Assembly: GCF_019900845.1 (NCBI RefSeq)
Contig: NZ_CP074570.1
Span: 1,240,001 to 1,304,000 of the forward strand
DNA length: 64,000 nucleotides
Source of the DNA: Paraneptunicella aestuarii
GTDB lineage: Bacteria; Pseudomonadota; Gammaproteobacteria; Enterobacterales; Alteromonadaceae
Direction: 5' to 3'
Both the position numbers and the translations under genes were made by a program. Shown here one piece after another: positions 18,990 to 28,349 of the stretch. The notes beneath the pieces were generated by a model, which was given only the letters and a program-made list of their open reading frames with translations, did not search any database and was not told the origin of the DNA. Position 1 is the stretch's first letter. Each line of letters starts with the position of its first letter.

Positions 18990-19038
18990 TCACCTATAGA
19001 TGTTGGCTACAGGATAGGGCATTAATTTCTATAGGTGA
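18990..19038. repeat. Hairpin between the MAPEG gene and aceK
   Basis: The arms TCACCTATAGA (18990-19000) and TCTATAGGTGA (19028-19038) form a perfect 11-base stem over a 27-base loop. There is no T run on either side, so it is not a plain terminator, although it lies between convergent genes. The arms resemble the outer stem of the structured repeat near 31510-31634 (TCACC..TAGAGA with TCTCTA..GGTGA). Confidence 0.5.
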
Positions 19039-19069
19039 TATTTGAGTCTCATTTTCTATTATTGCTTAA

Positions 19070-20788
19070 TTACCGCTTAAACCTCTGTGATTCCGGGTAA
19101 GGCACAACGTGCAGTATTTCCCCTTTTGCCAGTTTGGCTTGCACGTCTTTCCAATATTCAGGGCTGAACAAATCTGAGTGAAGCTCTTTAAATATCTGCT
19201 TTAAGTGCTTTTTACCTAAAATGAAATGTTCAAATTGCTCTGGAAATACGTCGTTTGGCGCTACGGATAAAGTGTCCATAGCGTAGGGGTCATCGTTGTG
19301 AGGCAGAGCGCGGAAGTTGCGTTCCGACATATAGCAAATTTCGTCATAATCGTAAAAGATCACGCGACCATGTCGGGTAATTCCGAAGTTTTTATGCAAC
19401 ATGTCACCGGGGAAAATGTTGGCTGCGGCAATTTGTTTGATGGCTTTACCTAAATCATAAACTGCACTGCGAATGTCTTCTTCTGTTAGATTTTCCTGTT
19501 CCAGATACAGGTTGAGCGGTGTCATCTTACGCTCAATATACATGTGCTTGATGATGATGTGGGTGTCGTTAATTTCGATACTTTTGCTACAGCTCTCCTG
19601 TAGCTCTTTCATCAATGCATCTGAAATGCGATCTTTGGGTAAACAGAAGTTGGAAAACTCATGGGTATCCGCCATGCGACCAATACGGTCGTGGTTTTTC
19701 ACCAGCTTGTAGCGGTCAATCACATCATCTCGAGTGATCTTTTTACTTTCTCCGAACTCGTCTCTGATAATTTTGAAGACCACACCATAAGACGGCAAAT
19801 GAAACACCTGCATAACCAGGCCTTTGATACCCGGCGCGATTTCAAATTTGTCATCGCTGTTCGCCATGTGTTCCAGATAATTACGGTAAAACACGGTTTT
19901 ACCATGTTTGTAGAAGCCTAGGGCTGTGTAGAGTTCGAAGTTCTTTTTGTTGGGCAGTAATTCTTGCAGAAATTCTACTACGGCAGCCGGGTGTTGGGTG
20001 TCGGCCATAAAGTAGGCGCGGGCGAAACCAAACAAAACACTAAAATCTCTGCGATCAGTGAGTAGCGTATCGACGTAGATTTCCCCTTCGTCACTGAGCT
20101 GCAACACGATAACGAAAGGGATGGATTCTTGTGGCATGCAGATTCTGCCAATGAGATAAGCGGCTTTTCCCCGGTAGAAAACCGATTTAAGCAATTCAAC
20201 CTTTTCAACCATTTTCCGTGTTTTTGCGTCCATTTTGCTTTCAATTTCACTAGAAACATTGTCGAGGTCGCGTTCATAATTTTCAAAAGGAATGCGGAAA
20301 GAATATTGTTTGAAAATGTTCTCTATGGTTGAACGTACGCTGTGCTGTGTTTCAAAAGTATTGACTACAATTGGAATATTGTGATGGTTTAAATGGCATC
20401 GGCTGGCGTGTACGAACATGATGTCGTCGGTTATCAGTTGGTGTTTGAATACTCTACCGATAACCGAATTGAAAAAGGTTTCTGCCAGCTCAAATTGCGG
20501 ATGTTGGTCAATGAGTTGAATAAACTCGCGTTTTACATTCTGCCAAAACCGCAGCTTTTGTTTTTGTGGTAAGTAAGCTTCATAAATACCCGTCACGGTT
20601 TCATTGAGGCTTTGCTCGTATAGGTCTATGCGTTTTTTGGATGCTTGCTGGCAAGCGTGCCATTGGGCTTTTTCAAAGCGTTGCTTGGCTTCTGCTGTAA
20701 TGTTGCAGTACAGGCGGAAACTCTTGTCGAAGCCTTTCAAAATGGCATAGGCAACCTGATGGGGAGGGTAATTGTCGCTGTTTGGCAC
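19070..20788 (-). CDS. aceK: Isocitrate dehydrogenase kinase/phosphatase
   Basis: AceK phosphorylates and dephosphorylates isocitrate dehydrogenase, setting the split between the TCA cycle and the glyoxylate bypass. The 572-residue length is usual. Visible family features include the regulatory N-terminal half with FFNSVIGRVFKHQ, and the kinase half with GIKGLVMQVFHLPSYGVVFKIIRDEF (ATP-binding, Lys in VFKII), DMLHKNFGITRHGRVIFYDYDEICYM (catalytic loop and DYDE) and NDVFPEQF near the end. It is not next to aceBA here, which is common outside enteric bacteria. It is divergent from a response-regulator gene, with starts 97 bases apart, so promoters probably overlap. Confidence 0.97.
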   Translation of the reverse strand: MPNSDNYPPHQVAYAILKGFDKSFRLYCNITAEAKQRFEKAQWHACQQASKKRIDLYEQSLNETVTGIYEAYLPQKQKLRFWQNVKREFIQLIDQHPQFELAETFFNSVIGRVFKHQLITDDIMFVHASRCHLNHHNIPIVVNTFETQHSVRSTIENIFKQYSFRIPFENYERDLDNVSSEIESKMDAKTRKMVEKVELLKSVFYRGKAAYLIGRICMPQESIPFVIVLQLSDEGEIYVDTLLTDRRDFSVLFGFARAYFMADTQHPAAVVEFLQELLPNKKNFELYTALGFYKHGKTVFYRNYLEHMANSDDKFEIAPGIKGLVMQVFHLPSYGVVFKIIRDEFGESKKITRDDVIDRYKLVKNHDRIGRMADTHEFSNFCLPKDRISDALMKELQESCSKSIEINDTHIIIKHMYIERKMTPLNLYLEQENLTEEDIRSAVYDLGKAIKQIAAANIFPGDMLHKNFGITRHGRVIFYDYDEICYMSERNFRALPHNDDPYAMDTLSVAPNDVFPEQFEHFILGKKHLKQIFKELHSDLFSPEYWKDVQAKLAKGEILHVVPYPESQRFKR

Positions 20789-20884
20789 TACTATTTTCTG
20801 AATTTTTATCCACGCTTGTCTTGGGTTTTAGCAGAAAATGAATACAATTGGCGAGCGATTATTTCATTTTTTTATTGTTGGGTT

Positions 20885-21253
20885 ATGCAGTATCAAGTTT
20901 TAATTTGTGATGATTCCAAGCTGGGAAGACGTACGGTAAACCGTTGTTTACCTGACGGCTTTGCCGGTGAAATACATATGGCTTCTAATGGTCAGGAAGC
21001 CTTGGACGTGTTGCGAGCCCATGCAATCGATGTGTTGTTCTTAGACCTTACCATGCCCGTGATGGATGGTGTCGAGGTGTTGGAATATATATTAAAAGAG
21101 AAAATTCCGGTGTCGGTGATTGTGGTGAGCGGTGATGTTCAGCCACAAATGCAGCAGCGAGTCATTGAGCTCGGCGCATTGGAGTTTATTCCTAAACCAT
21201 TACAAGCGCAGCAACTGGTTGACACTCTTCAACGCTGGGAATTGCTCAAGTAA
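20885..21253 (+). CDS. Single-domain response regulator (CheY-like)
   Basis: From ATG 20885 the protein has 122 residues and is just a receiver domain. Acidic residues in VLICDDSKLGRRTV, the phosphoacceptor Asp in VLFLDLTMPVMDG (about 53), the Ser/Thr switch (VVSGD) and the Lys in EFIPKPLQ (about 104) are all present. The open frame extends further upstream, but that part overlaps the start of aceK and has no receiver homology. With no output domain it would act by protein contact, like CheY or as a phosphorelay step. No histidine kinase is adjacent. Confidence 0.88.
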   Translation: MQYQVLICDDSKLGRRTVNRCLPDGFAGEIHMASNGQEALDVLRAHAIDVLFLDLTMPVMDGVEVLEYILKEKIPVSVIVVSGDVQPQMQQRVIELGALEFIPKPLQAQQLVDTLQRWELLK

Positions 21254-21280
21254 GAGTGAGAGCGAGCCCTGGTAGCTTTA

Positions 21281-21913
21281 GTGAGTCAGAATGTGCGTAA
21301 AGAGTGTCCCAAATGCTTACGTCCTCAAAAAACCTGCCTGTGTTCCTGCATTACTTCAATTGATAATCATATTGAGCTGGGAATTTTGCAGCACCCCAAT
21401 GAATTGGGTCATAGCAAGGGAACGGCAATCATTGCGCAGTTGTCTTTGAATAAGGTTCGACATTGGATGGCAGAAGATGTGGCGCATTTGGTGGATTTCC
21501 ATTCATGGATGGCGAGTGGAAGTGTTTACTTGCTTTATCCGCCAACAGAAGATGATACTGGAACATATCAAACGTACACGATTAGGCAATTAGCCGATTT
21601 GAGTGATGGCAACTCTCCCGAGAAATCTCATTTTAACCCCATTAAAGTATTAATGCTTGATGCCACATGGCGTAAAAGCTACAAGATGATGCAGGTCAAC
21701 CCGATATTGCAGCAACTTGATCGTGTTATATTGAACCCTGCTCATCATTCTGGATATCTCATTCGTAAGCAGAAAAACGAGAGGTCGTTATCTTCTATCG
21801 AAGCTATCTATGAGTTACTTTCACAATTAGAATCTGATCCCGATAAGTATCAACCTCTGTTGGATGCTTTTGCAAAAATGCAGCAAACCCATTTGTCCTA
21901 TCGCAGAAAATAA
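21281..21913 (+). CDS. DTW-domain protein, tRNA-uridine aminocarboxypropyltransferase family
   Basis: A 210-residue protein beginning with a cysteine-rich zinc-binding-like segment (CPKCLRPQKTCLCSCI, about 9-24), then ILQHPNELGHSKGTA, and the DTW-type motif in VLMLDATWRKSYKM (about 125-138; here DATW). Members such as TapT transfer an aminocarboxypropyl group from S-adenosylmethionine to uridine in tRNA (acp3U). The start is GTG at 21281, 27 bases after the response regulator. Which paralogue it represents, and which tRNA position, is not clear from sequence. Confidence 0.85.
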   Translation: MSQNVRKECPKCLRPQKTCLCSCITSIDNHIELGILQHPNELGHSKGTAIIAQLSLNKVRHWMAEDVAHLVDFHSWMASGSVYLLYPPTEDDTGTYQTYTIRQLADLSDGNSPEKSHFNPIKVLMLDATWRKSYKMMQVNPILQQLDRVILNPAHHSGYLIRKQKNERSLSSIEAIYELLSQLESDPDKYQPLLDAFAKMQQTHLSYRRK

Positions 21914-22042
21914 ACTGGATAGGATCCAGTTTCGGTAAGTTTTTGGATTTTTTGGTCAAGTTTTTGGAAATTACCGCCTTTTCCTGAAATTGCTCAAATT
22001 TAGCCCTTGACATCTAGACGTCTATTAGGCAAATTGCTGTGC

Positions 22043-22111
22043 ATGAAAACGATTCTCCGCACTACCATTATTATGATGATTACCACCTTTTCGGAGGGGG
22101 TCGCTGGTTAG
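22043..22111 (+). CDS. thrL: thr operon leader peptide
   Basis: A 22-codon frame, MKTILRTTIIMMITTFSEGVAG, lies 115 bases before thrA. Five codons are Thr and four are Ile, the composition expected for ribosome-mediated attenuation by threonyl- and isoleucyl-tRNA, and the N-terminal MK and C-terminal G residues recall the Escherichia coli thrL peptide. It is followed at once by a terminator hairpin. There is no strong Shine-Dalgarno sequence, but the codon content and position are hard to explain otherwise. Confidence 0.85.
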   Translation: MKTILRTTIIMMITTFSEGVAG

Positions 22112-22131
22112 TGCAACAAAAGAATTTTTGC

Positions 22132-22170
22132 AAAAGCCCGTGACCTGACAAGGAAACGGGCTTTTTTTTT
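22132..22170 (+). terminator. thr operon attenuator
   Basis: AAAAGCCCGT (22132-22141) pairs perfectly with ACGGGCTTTT (22156-22165), followed by a T run to 22170. It lies 20 bases after thrL and 56 before thrA. Stalling of ribosomes at the Thr/Ile codons should favour an antiterminator upstream; the exact alternative pairing was not worked out. Confidence 0.9.
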
Positions 22171-22225
22171 GCTTAAATTCTTTAACTGGTTTAATGATTT
22201 GGCTTGGTCTTCAACGGAGTAGTGA

Positions 22226-24685
22226 ATGAAAGTTCTAAAATTTGGTGGTTCCTCACTGGCTGATGCAGACAAGTATCTGCGTGTAAAAGAGATAAGCCTT
22301 AACGCTCACAACGAAAGTGGTGCAGCGGTTGTGCTGTCAGCCCCTAAAGGTGTTACCAATGCGTTGGCTGCTTTATGCGAGCAGGCTTCGAAAGGTGAAG
22401 ACTATGGGGAGTTATTGGGGAAATTGAGCAGTACCTTAAATGGTATTGCGAGTGATTTATCAACACAGTTACCCAACTTTGAGTTTGCCAAAATGCAACG
22501 CTTTATTGGCGAGCATATGGAGCAACTCGGCAATCACCTGCAAGGTATGAGCTTGTTGCGTTGCAGCCCTGATGCAATCGTGGCACAGATTGTCAGCCTG
22601 GGTGAATATGTGAGTGTGAATCTGTTCTCTGAAATTCTCACTGCCACCGGCCAAAAGAATCTAATAGTTGATCCTGTTGACTACGTTGTTTCTGAAGGGG
22701 ATTATCTCGACAGTATCGCCGATTTGGAAACCAGTAAAGCCAAGTTTTCTGAACTCAATGCCGAAGAAGGTGCAGTGCTTATCATGCCTGGTTTTGTTGC
22801 GGCAAACGCTGACGGTGAGAAAGTCACATTAGGTCGCAACGGTTCCGATTATTCTGCTGCTATTCTTGCCGCTTGTATCGACGCCGACTGCTGTGAAATC
22901 TGGACTGACGTGGATGGTGTTTATAATGCCGATCCGAATCAGGTTGAAAGTGCGGTATTGCTCGACAAGCTGACGTATCAGGAAGCCATGGAGCTTTCCT
23001 ATTTTGGTGCCAAAGTGCTGCATCCGAAAACCATCGGGCCTATCGCTCAGTTTTCTATTCCCTGTTTGATCCGTAATACCTTAAATCCGGAAGCGCCGGG
23101 CACCTTGATTAGCCATGAAGCCAGCACTCAATGGACTCAGGTGAAAGGTATCTCTCTGCTTGAAAATATGAGCATGTTTAACCTGTCTGGCCCGGGAATG
23201 AAAGGCATGGTTGGTATGGCAAGCAGAGTGTTTGAAGTGATTTCCAATGCCAATATCTCGATCAGCTTAATCACTCAGTCTTCCTCTGAATACAGCATCA
23301 GTTTTTGTATTCACAGTAAGGATAGCGATCGTGCTTTGAATATGTTGGAAGATTCTTTTGCTCTTGAGCTGAATAACAAATTGTTGGAGCCAATTGAAGT
23401 ACGTAACCATTTGGCCATTGTGACTTTAGTGGGTGACGGTATGCGCCACACTAAAGGTTTGGCTGCCAAGTTTTTCAGCGCATTGGCGCAAGCTCGCGTG
23501 AACAATGTGGCTATTGCTCAGGGCTCGTCTGAACGTTCGATTTCAACCGTAGTTGAACAGCGTAAGGCGAAAAAAGCGGTGAAGGTTATTCATCAGAATT
23601 TTTTCTCCAATCTCCACACCATTGACGCTTTTGTGGTGGGGTGTGGCACCGTAGGCGCAGAATTGCTGTCGCAGATGAACAAGCAACAGGCGAGTTTATT
23701 GGAGCGAAAGATTAGTTTGCGCGTTTACGGTATCGCCAATAGCAAGCAGGTGTTGCTGGATAGTAATGGAATTGATCTTGCGAGCGATTGGCAGTCCAGT
23801 TTGCAGGAATCTTCTGAACAGTTGTCTGTGGCTGGATTGAGAGCATTTGCCCATGACAATAGCTTGGTAAATCCGGTCATGATTGATTGTACAACCAGTG
23901 ATGATATCGCCAGCTTGTATATTGATTTCATGAAGTCGGGCTTCCATGTGGTAACGCCAAATAAGAAAGCCAATACCAATGATATGGCTTTCTACAAAGA
24001 GTTGCGTAAGGTGGCTCAATCCTCTAATCGTCAGTTCTTGTATGAAACGACGGTGGGGGCGGGATTACCTGTTATCGATAACTTGCAAAAGCTGATTTAC
24101 GCCGGTGACGAACTGATTCAGTTCGAAGGTATTTTGTCGGGTTCATTGTCGTTTATCTTCGGCAAGATGGATGAAGGCATGGCGCTTTCTGAAGCCACTC
24201 AACTGGCGTTACAGAAAGGTTATACTGAACCTGATCCTCGTGATGATTTAAGTGGCCTTGATGTTGCTCGCAAGCTGTTGATTATGGCGCGTGAAGGCGG
24301 TTTGCAAATGGAATTGAATGAAATTGAAGTGGAGTCTGTATTGCCTGAGGGGTTTGACGCATTGGGCTCCGTTGATGAGTTTATGGCAAAGCTGCCTCAA
24401 CTGGACGAGCTGTATCAACAACGTATCAATAAGAATCAGCAAGAAGGTAAAGTATTGCGCTATGTCGGCAGTATCAAGGAGGGAAAATGTAAAGTGAGTA
24501 TCATTGCGGTTGATAGTCAACATCCACTTTATGCTGTTAAAAATGGTGAGAACGCGCTTGCGATTCATAGCCATTATTATCAGCCAATCCCTTATGTTAT
24601 AAGAGGTTACGGTGCGGGCGCAGCGGTAACAGCCGCAGGTGTTTTTGCCGATGTATTACGTACTATGCCTTGGAAACAGGTATAA
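22226..24685 (+). CDS. thrA: Bifunctional aspartokinase I / homoserine dehydrogenase I
   Basis: An 819-residue fusion, the usual ThrA length. The aspartokinase domain opens with VLKFGGSSLAD (about 2-12) and has FVAANADGEKVTLGRNGSDYSAA (about 192-214). Two ACT domains follow (about 315-450; LISLITQSSSEYSISFC), where threonine should inhibit. The homoserine dehydrogenase half begins FVVGCGTVGAELL (about 470) and contains ETTVGAGLPVIDNLQ and GILSGSLSFIFGKMDEG (about 605-650). It catalyses the first and third steps from aspartate to threonine. It is the first structural gene of thrABC, controlled by the upstream leader and attenuator. Confidence 0.98.
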   Translation: MKVLKFGGSSLADADKYLRVKEISLNAHNESGAAVVLSAPKGVTNALAALCEQASKGEDYGELLGKLSSTLNGIASDLSTQLPNFEFAKMQRFIGEHMEQLGNHLQGMSLLRCSPDAIVAQIVSLGEYVSVNLFSEILTATGQKNLIVDPVDYVVSEGDYLDSIADLETSKAKFSELNAEEGAVLIMPGFVAANADGEKVTLGRNGSDYSAAILAACIDADCCEIWTDVDGVYNADPNQVESAVLLDKLTYQEAMELSYFGAKVLHPKTIGPIAQFSIPCLIRNTLNPEAPGTLISHEASTQWTQVKGISLLENMSMFNLSGPGMKGMVGMASRVFEVISNANISISLITQSSSEYSISFCIHSKDSDRALNMLEDSFALELNNKLLEPIEVRNHLAIVTLVGDGMRHTKGLAAKFFSALAQARVNNVAIAQGSSERSISTVVEQRKAKKAVKVIHQNFFSNLHTIDAFVVGCGTVGAELLSQMNKQQASLLERKISLRVYGIANSKQVLLDSNGIDLASDWQSSLQESSEQLSVAGLRAFAHDNSLVNPVMIDCTTSDDIASLYIDFMKSGFHVVTPNKKANTNDMAFYKELRKVAQSSNRQFLYETTVGAGLPVIDNLQKLIYAGDELIQFEGILSGSLSFIFGKMDEGMALSEATQLALQKGYTEPDPRDDLSGLDVARKLLIMAREGGLQMELNEIEVESVLPEGFDALGSVDEFMAKLPQLDELYQQRINKNQQEGKVLRYVGSIKEGKCKVSIIAVDSQHPLYAVKNGENALAIHSHYYQPIPYVIRGYGAGAAVTAAGVFADVLRTMPWKQV

Positions 24686-24828
24686 AAAGTAAATGATGTG
24701 AATTGGGGTATAAACAAGGGGGATAAAAAGGCCGCTTTATTGGGATTTAGCGTGTGCGCTAGCCCAGTGTTCATGGTAGCCTTAAGCCCTTTTCCCGATT
24801 CAACACGTGTGACAAATAAGGCTGTAAA

Positions 24829-25776
24829 ATGTATCTGAAAGTATTTGCTCCGGCATCTGTGGGTAATGTGAGCCTGGGTTTTGATATGCTGGGTGCAGCA
24901 TTACTCCCTATTGACGGTTCTATTTTAGGTGATGAAGTCGAATTGGAATCCAGTTCAGAGTATGTTCTTTCCTATGCCGGAAAGTTTAAAGATCGCCTTC
25001 CTCCCGATACTCAGCAAAACATTGTCACTCATTGTTATGAGCATTTTATTCAATGTTTAGATAAGCAAGGTGTTGCTCATTCTCCGGTGCATATGACCTT
25101 ACACAAGCACTTGCCCATTGGCAGTGGTTTGGGGTCGAGTGCTGCGTCAATTGTGGCAGCTTTGTATGGGTTAAACGAGTTTTACGGTAAACCCTTTGAT
25201 CAGGAAGCCTTGCTTGCCATGATGGGCGAATTGGAAGGCCAAATCAGCGGCAGCATTCATTACGACAACGTCGCCCCGAGCTATTTGGGCGGCTTGGTAT
25301 TGATTGCCGAGGTAAATGAGCAAATCGCCATTCAATTGCCTACCATTGAAGAATGGTATTGGGTGGTTTGCTATTCTGGCGTGAATGTTTCCACGTCTGC
25401 GGCACGTAAGATATTGCCTAAGGAATTCAGCATGTCGACCACCATTAATTTTGGGCGTCAATTGGCTGTATTTGTGGATGCGTTGCATCGTCAGGATGCT
25501 AAGCAGGCATTATCTGTAATGCATGATGTGATTGCAGAACCTTATCGTAAGTCGTTGTTGCCTTATTTTGATGAGTCCAGACAGTTTGCGCTGGAAAATG
25601 GTGCTGGCGCTTTTGGTATTTCAGGCTCTGGCCCAACAGTATTTGCGTTGTGTAACGAGCTATCTCAAGCTGAAAAAATAAATGATTGGTTGAACGAAAA
25701 TTACATTCAGAATGAAGACGGTTTCAGCCATATCTGTAAACTGGATCTGCAAGGATCCCGAGTTGTGAAGGAATAA
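24829..25776 (+). CDS. thrB: Homoserine kinase
   Basis: A 315-residue GHMP kinase that phosphorylates homoserine. The start region VFAPASVGNVSLGFDMLGAAL and the ATP loop LPIGSGLGSSAASIVAAL (about 91-108) are diagnostic, and the C-terminal GAFGISGSGPTVFAL (about 263-277) closes the fold. It lies 143 bases after thrA, an unusually long gap for this operon, and 3 bases before thrC. The gap contains no obvious terminator, only a weak GC-rich dyad near 24748-24765 (TTAGCG and CGCTAG), so co-transcription with thrA is likely but not certain. Confidence 0.97.
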   Translation: MYLKVFAPASVGNVSLGFDMLGAALLPIDGSILGDEVELESSSEYVLSYAGKFKDRLPPDTQQNIVTHCYEHFIQCLDKQGVAHSPVHMTLHKHLPIGSGLGSSAASIVAALYGLNEFYGKPFDQEALLAMMGELEGQISGSIHYDNVAPSYLGGLVLIAEVNEQIAIQLPTIEEWYWVVCYSGVNVSTSAARKILPKEFSMSTTINFGRQLAVFVDALHRQDAKQALSVMHDVIAEPYRKSLLPYFDESRQFALENGAGAFGISGSGPTVFALCNELSQAEKINDWLNENYIQNEDGFSHICKLDLQGSRVVKE

Positions 25777-25779
25777 ATT

Positions 25780-27066
25780 GTGCAATTGTTTAATTTGAAA
25801 GTCTCTTCTGATGAAGTCAGTTTTGCCGAAGCGGTGAAAAAAGGACTGGGGAAAGAGCAGGGGCTGTACTTCCCTAAATCCATAACGCCATTTGATGATA
25901 TCGATGCGCTATTGGCATTGCCGTTTGTTGAGCGTAGCAGCAAGATTTTACAGCAGCTGATTGGTGATGAGATTAAACCAGAGGTGTTGTCTCGCTTGGT
26001 TGAACAGGCGTTTACTTTTCCTGCTCCTATCGCCAATGTGGAAGAGGGTGTTTATTGCCTGGAATTGTTTCATGGCCCTACGTTAGCCTTTAAAGATTTT
26101 GGCGCTCGTTTCATGGCGCAGTGTTTGTCTGAGTTATCTAAAGGCCAGAAGATCACCATTTTAACTGCGACTTCAGGTGACACAGGAGCGGCTGTGGCTC
26201 ATGCCTTCCATGGTATTGAGAATATTGAAGTTGTGATTTTGTTCCCGAAAGGCAAAATTTCCCCATTGCAGGAAAAACTGTTTTCAACCTTGGGTGGCAA
26301 TGTTCACACTGTTGCGATTGAAAGCGATTTTGATGCTTGTCAGCAATTGGTCAAAACGGCCTTTGATGATCCGGATGTGCGTGAAGGCTTGCATTTGAAC
26401 TCTGCCAATTCAATCAATATTAGTCGTTTGATGGCACAGATTTGCTACTACTTTGAAGCCTTCTCTCAGCTTTCTCCGGAAGAGCGTGCGAATACCGTGG
26501 TGTCTGTACCTAGCGGTAACTTTGGTAACTTGACTGCGGGTATGTTTGCCAAGGTGTTAGGTTTGCCAGTGAAGCGCTTTGTCGCTGCGACTAACCTGAA
26601 TGATACGGTTCCGCGTTATTGGTCTACGGGTGACTGGTTGCCGAATCTGACTCAAGCGACTATGTCTAACGCAATGGATGTAAGCCAACCTAACAACTGG
26701 CCTCGCATTGAAGCCTTGTTTGAGCAGGGTTATCTGGATCGCTCCATCTTGTCAGCCGTCTCCATTGATGAAGAGTATACGCAATTGGCAATGAAGTGCC
26801 TGGCGAACGTGGGCTATGTGAGTGAACCTCACGCCGCCGTTGCTTATAAGGCATTAAAGCGTGAGTTGCATGAAGGGGAAACCGGTATTTTCCTTGGAAC
26901 GGCTCACCCTGCGAAATTCCGCGATACGGTAGAAAATGTGCTTGGGCAACCCATTCATTTGCCAGAAGCTTTGGTTGAGGTGGCTGACAAGGAAAGCTTG
27001 TCTGTTCCTCTTGCTAATGATTATGAACAACTGAAACAACATTTGTTCTCAATTCTTGAACCGTAG
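25780..27066 (+). CDS. thrC: Threonine synthase
   Basis: A 428-residue PLP enzyme that turns O-phosphohomoserine into threonine. The PLP lysine is in [14 protein letters not shown] (about 98-111), followed by [19 protein letters not shown] (about 126-145) and [16 protein letters not shown] (about 245-260). Length and motifs match the short Escherichia coli class. The start is GTG at 25780, 3 bases after thrB, so translation is coupled. ung begins 14 bases after its stop. Confidence 0.97.
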   Translation: MQLFNLKVSSDEVSFAEAVKKGLGKEQGLYFPKSITPFDDIDALLALPFVERSSKILQQLIGDEIKPEVLSRLVEQAFTFPAPIANVEEGVYCLELFHGPTLAFKDFGARFMAQCLSELSKGQKITILTATSGDTGAAVAHAFHGIENIEVVILFPKGKISPLQEKLFSTLGGNVHTVAIESDFDACQQLVKTAFDDPDVREGLHLNSANSINISRLMAQICYYFEAFSQLSPEERANTVVSVPSGNFGNLTAGMFAKVLGLPVKRFVAATNLNDTVPRYWSTGDWLPNLTQATMSNAMDVSQPNNWPRIEALFEQGYLDRSILSAVSIDEEYTQLAMKCLANVGYVSEPHAAVAYKALKRELHEGETGIFLGTAHPAKFRDTVENVLGQPIHLPEALVEVADKESLSVPLANDYEQLKQHLFSILEP

Positions 27067-27080
27067 GTGATACTCGGGAA

Positions 27081-27743
27081 ATGATGGAAACCTGGAAAGA
27101 TGCATTGGCTGAGGAAAAAGCTCAGCCTTATTTTCAACAGATTCTGCAATTTGTTGAACAGGAACGCGCTTCTGGTAAAGCGATATATCCACCGGCAAAG
27201 GATGTGTTTAACGCATTCCGTTACACTGAATTTTCAGATGTGAAGGTGGTGATATTAGGGCAGGATCCTTATCATGGTCCGGATCAGGCTCATGGATTAT
27301 GCTTTTCTGTTTTGCCAGGTATTAAGCCGCCGCCTTCGCTACAGAATATGTACAAGGAACTGGCACGCGATATTCCAGATTTTCAAATTCCCAACCATGG
27401 CACCTTGACCCATTGGACAGAACAAGGCGTATTGTTGCTAAATACGGTGTTGACGGTTCAGCAAGGTATGGCACATTCTCACAGTAAGATTGGATGGGAA
27501 CGTTTTACCGATAAAGTCATTGCGCAATTGAATGAACATCGTCAGGGGATTGTGTTTTTATTGTGGGGCAGTCACGCACAGAAGAAAGGCAGTATCATAG
27601 ACACAAGTAAGCACTTCGTGTTGAACACCACTCACCCATCTCCCTTATCTGCACATCGAGGCTTTTTGGGTTCGGGTCACTTTTCTCAGACCAACAGAAT
27701 CTTGCAGCAGCAAGGTTTGTCGCCTATTGATTGGCAGGTTTGA
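27081..27743 (+). CDS. ung: Uracil-DNA glycosylase
   Basis: A 220-residue family-1 UDG that removes uracil from DNA in base-excision repair. The water-activating motif [18 protein letters not shown] (about 60-77), LLNTVLTV (about 121-128) and the DNA-intercalating loop [18 protein letters not shown] (about 186-203) are intact. Start could be the first or second of two adjacent ATGs. It follows thrC by 14 bases and may be read from the thr transcript, an unusual partner for an amino-acid operon. Confidence 0.98.
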   Translation: MMETWKDALAEEKAQPYFQQILQFVEQERASGKAIYPPAKDVFNAFRYTEFSDVKVVILGQDPYHGPDQAHGLCFSVLPGIKPPPSLQNMYKELARDIPDFQIPNHGTLTHWTEQGVLLLNTVLTVQQGMAHSHSKIGWERFTDKVIAQLNEHRQGIVFLLWGSHAQKKGSIIDTSKHFVLNTTHPSPLSAHRGFLGSGHFSQTNRILQQQGLSPIDWQV

Positions 27744-27930
27744 CATCTGCCTCTAGTAGCCTGCTCAACTTGACCAGTTTGGGCAGATGATATCTCTGCT
27801 AAATCTATGGTAAATAAAATATTTACCTTAAATTCGTGGCGTTTTAATATCGAATAAAATTACACCAATTCGCTTATTTACTCGTGCTAATTTTTAGGCT
27901 ATTTACATGTTTTTTACAGGCCATAAAACC

Positions 27931-27960
27931 AAAAAAGCCCCGCATTATGCAGAGCTTTTT
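27931..27960 (-). terminator. Terminator shared by ung and the DUF3545 gene
   Basis: AAAAAGC and GCTTTTT form the outer stem with an inner GCA/TGC pair and a mismatched internal bulge. Runs of A and T at both ends make it usable in either direction between these convergent genes. Confidence 0.65.
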
Positions 27961-27966
27961 ATTCAA

Positions 27967-28143
27967 TTAAATGTCCAGTTTTTGTAAGTCGTAATCATTA
28001 AGCATGTCGAGATCTTGCAGTTCTCTACGTAATTTATACTTGTCTTTAAGCGCTTCTATTTCTCTCCACAAGCGTTTCTTTCTCTTGGCTTTAACCTGAT
28101 TGGTATCAGTATCTAGGTGAGATATTAAATCAGACTCTGTCAT
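27967..28143 (-). CDS. DUF3545 family small protein
   Basis: A 58-residue protein, MTESDLISHLDTDTNQVKAK onwards, highly charged and helical. The segment RKKRLWREIEALKDKYKLRRELQDLD (about 21-46) is the DUF3545 core; these small acidic-basic proteins occur in Alteromonadales and Vibrionales and have no known function. GGAGA precedes the ATG at good spacing. It is convergent with ung and lies downstream of pgi on the same strand with a 200-base gap, so it probably has its own promoter. Confidence 0.85.
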   Translation of the reverse strand: MTESDLISHLDTDTNQVKAKRKKRLWREIEALKDKYKLRRELQDLDMLNDYDLQKLDI

Positions 28144-28349
28144 GACGCTCTCCTTCTGGATTAGGCTAACGGAACTCGAATACGAACTACTGATTTACTG
28201 TAAAGCTAATCATTTTTTATCATAGCTTGCGCCAAAGTAAAACCTTTTTGTTAACTTTTTATTAACAAGAATTGAAGCTTTGATGACTTAATCAGTTTTT
28301 ATTAGCTTATCTCTAAAAGGAGAGATATTTTCACCCGTGTAATGATGAT

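Noticed and set aside
22006..22034. TTGACA box before thrL as the thr promoter
   Set aside because: A start site at the implied distance would leave almost no leader before thrL; a promoter further upstream is more likely.
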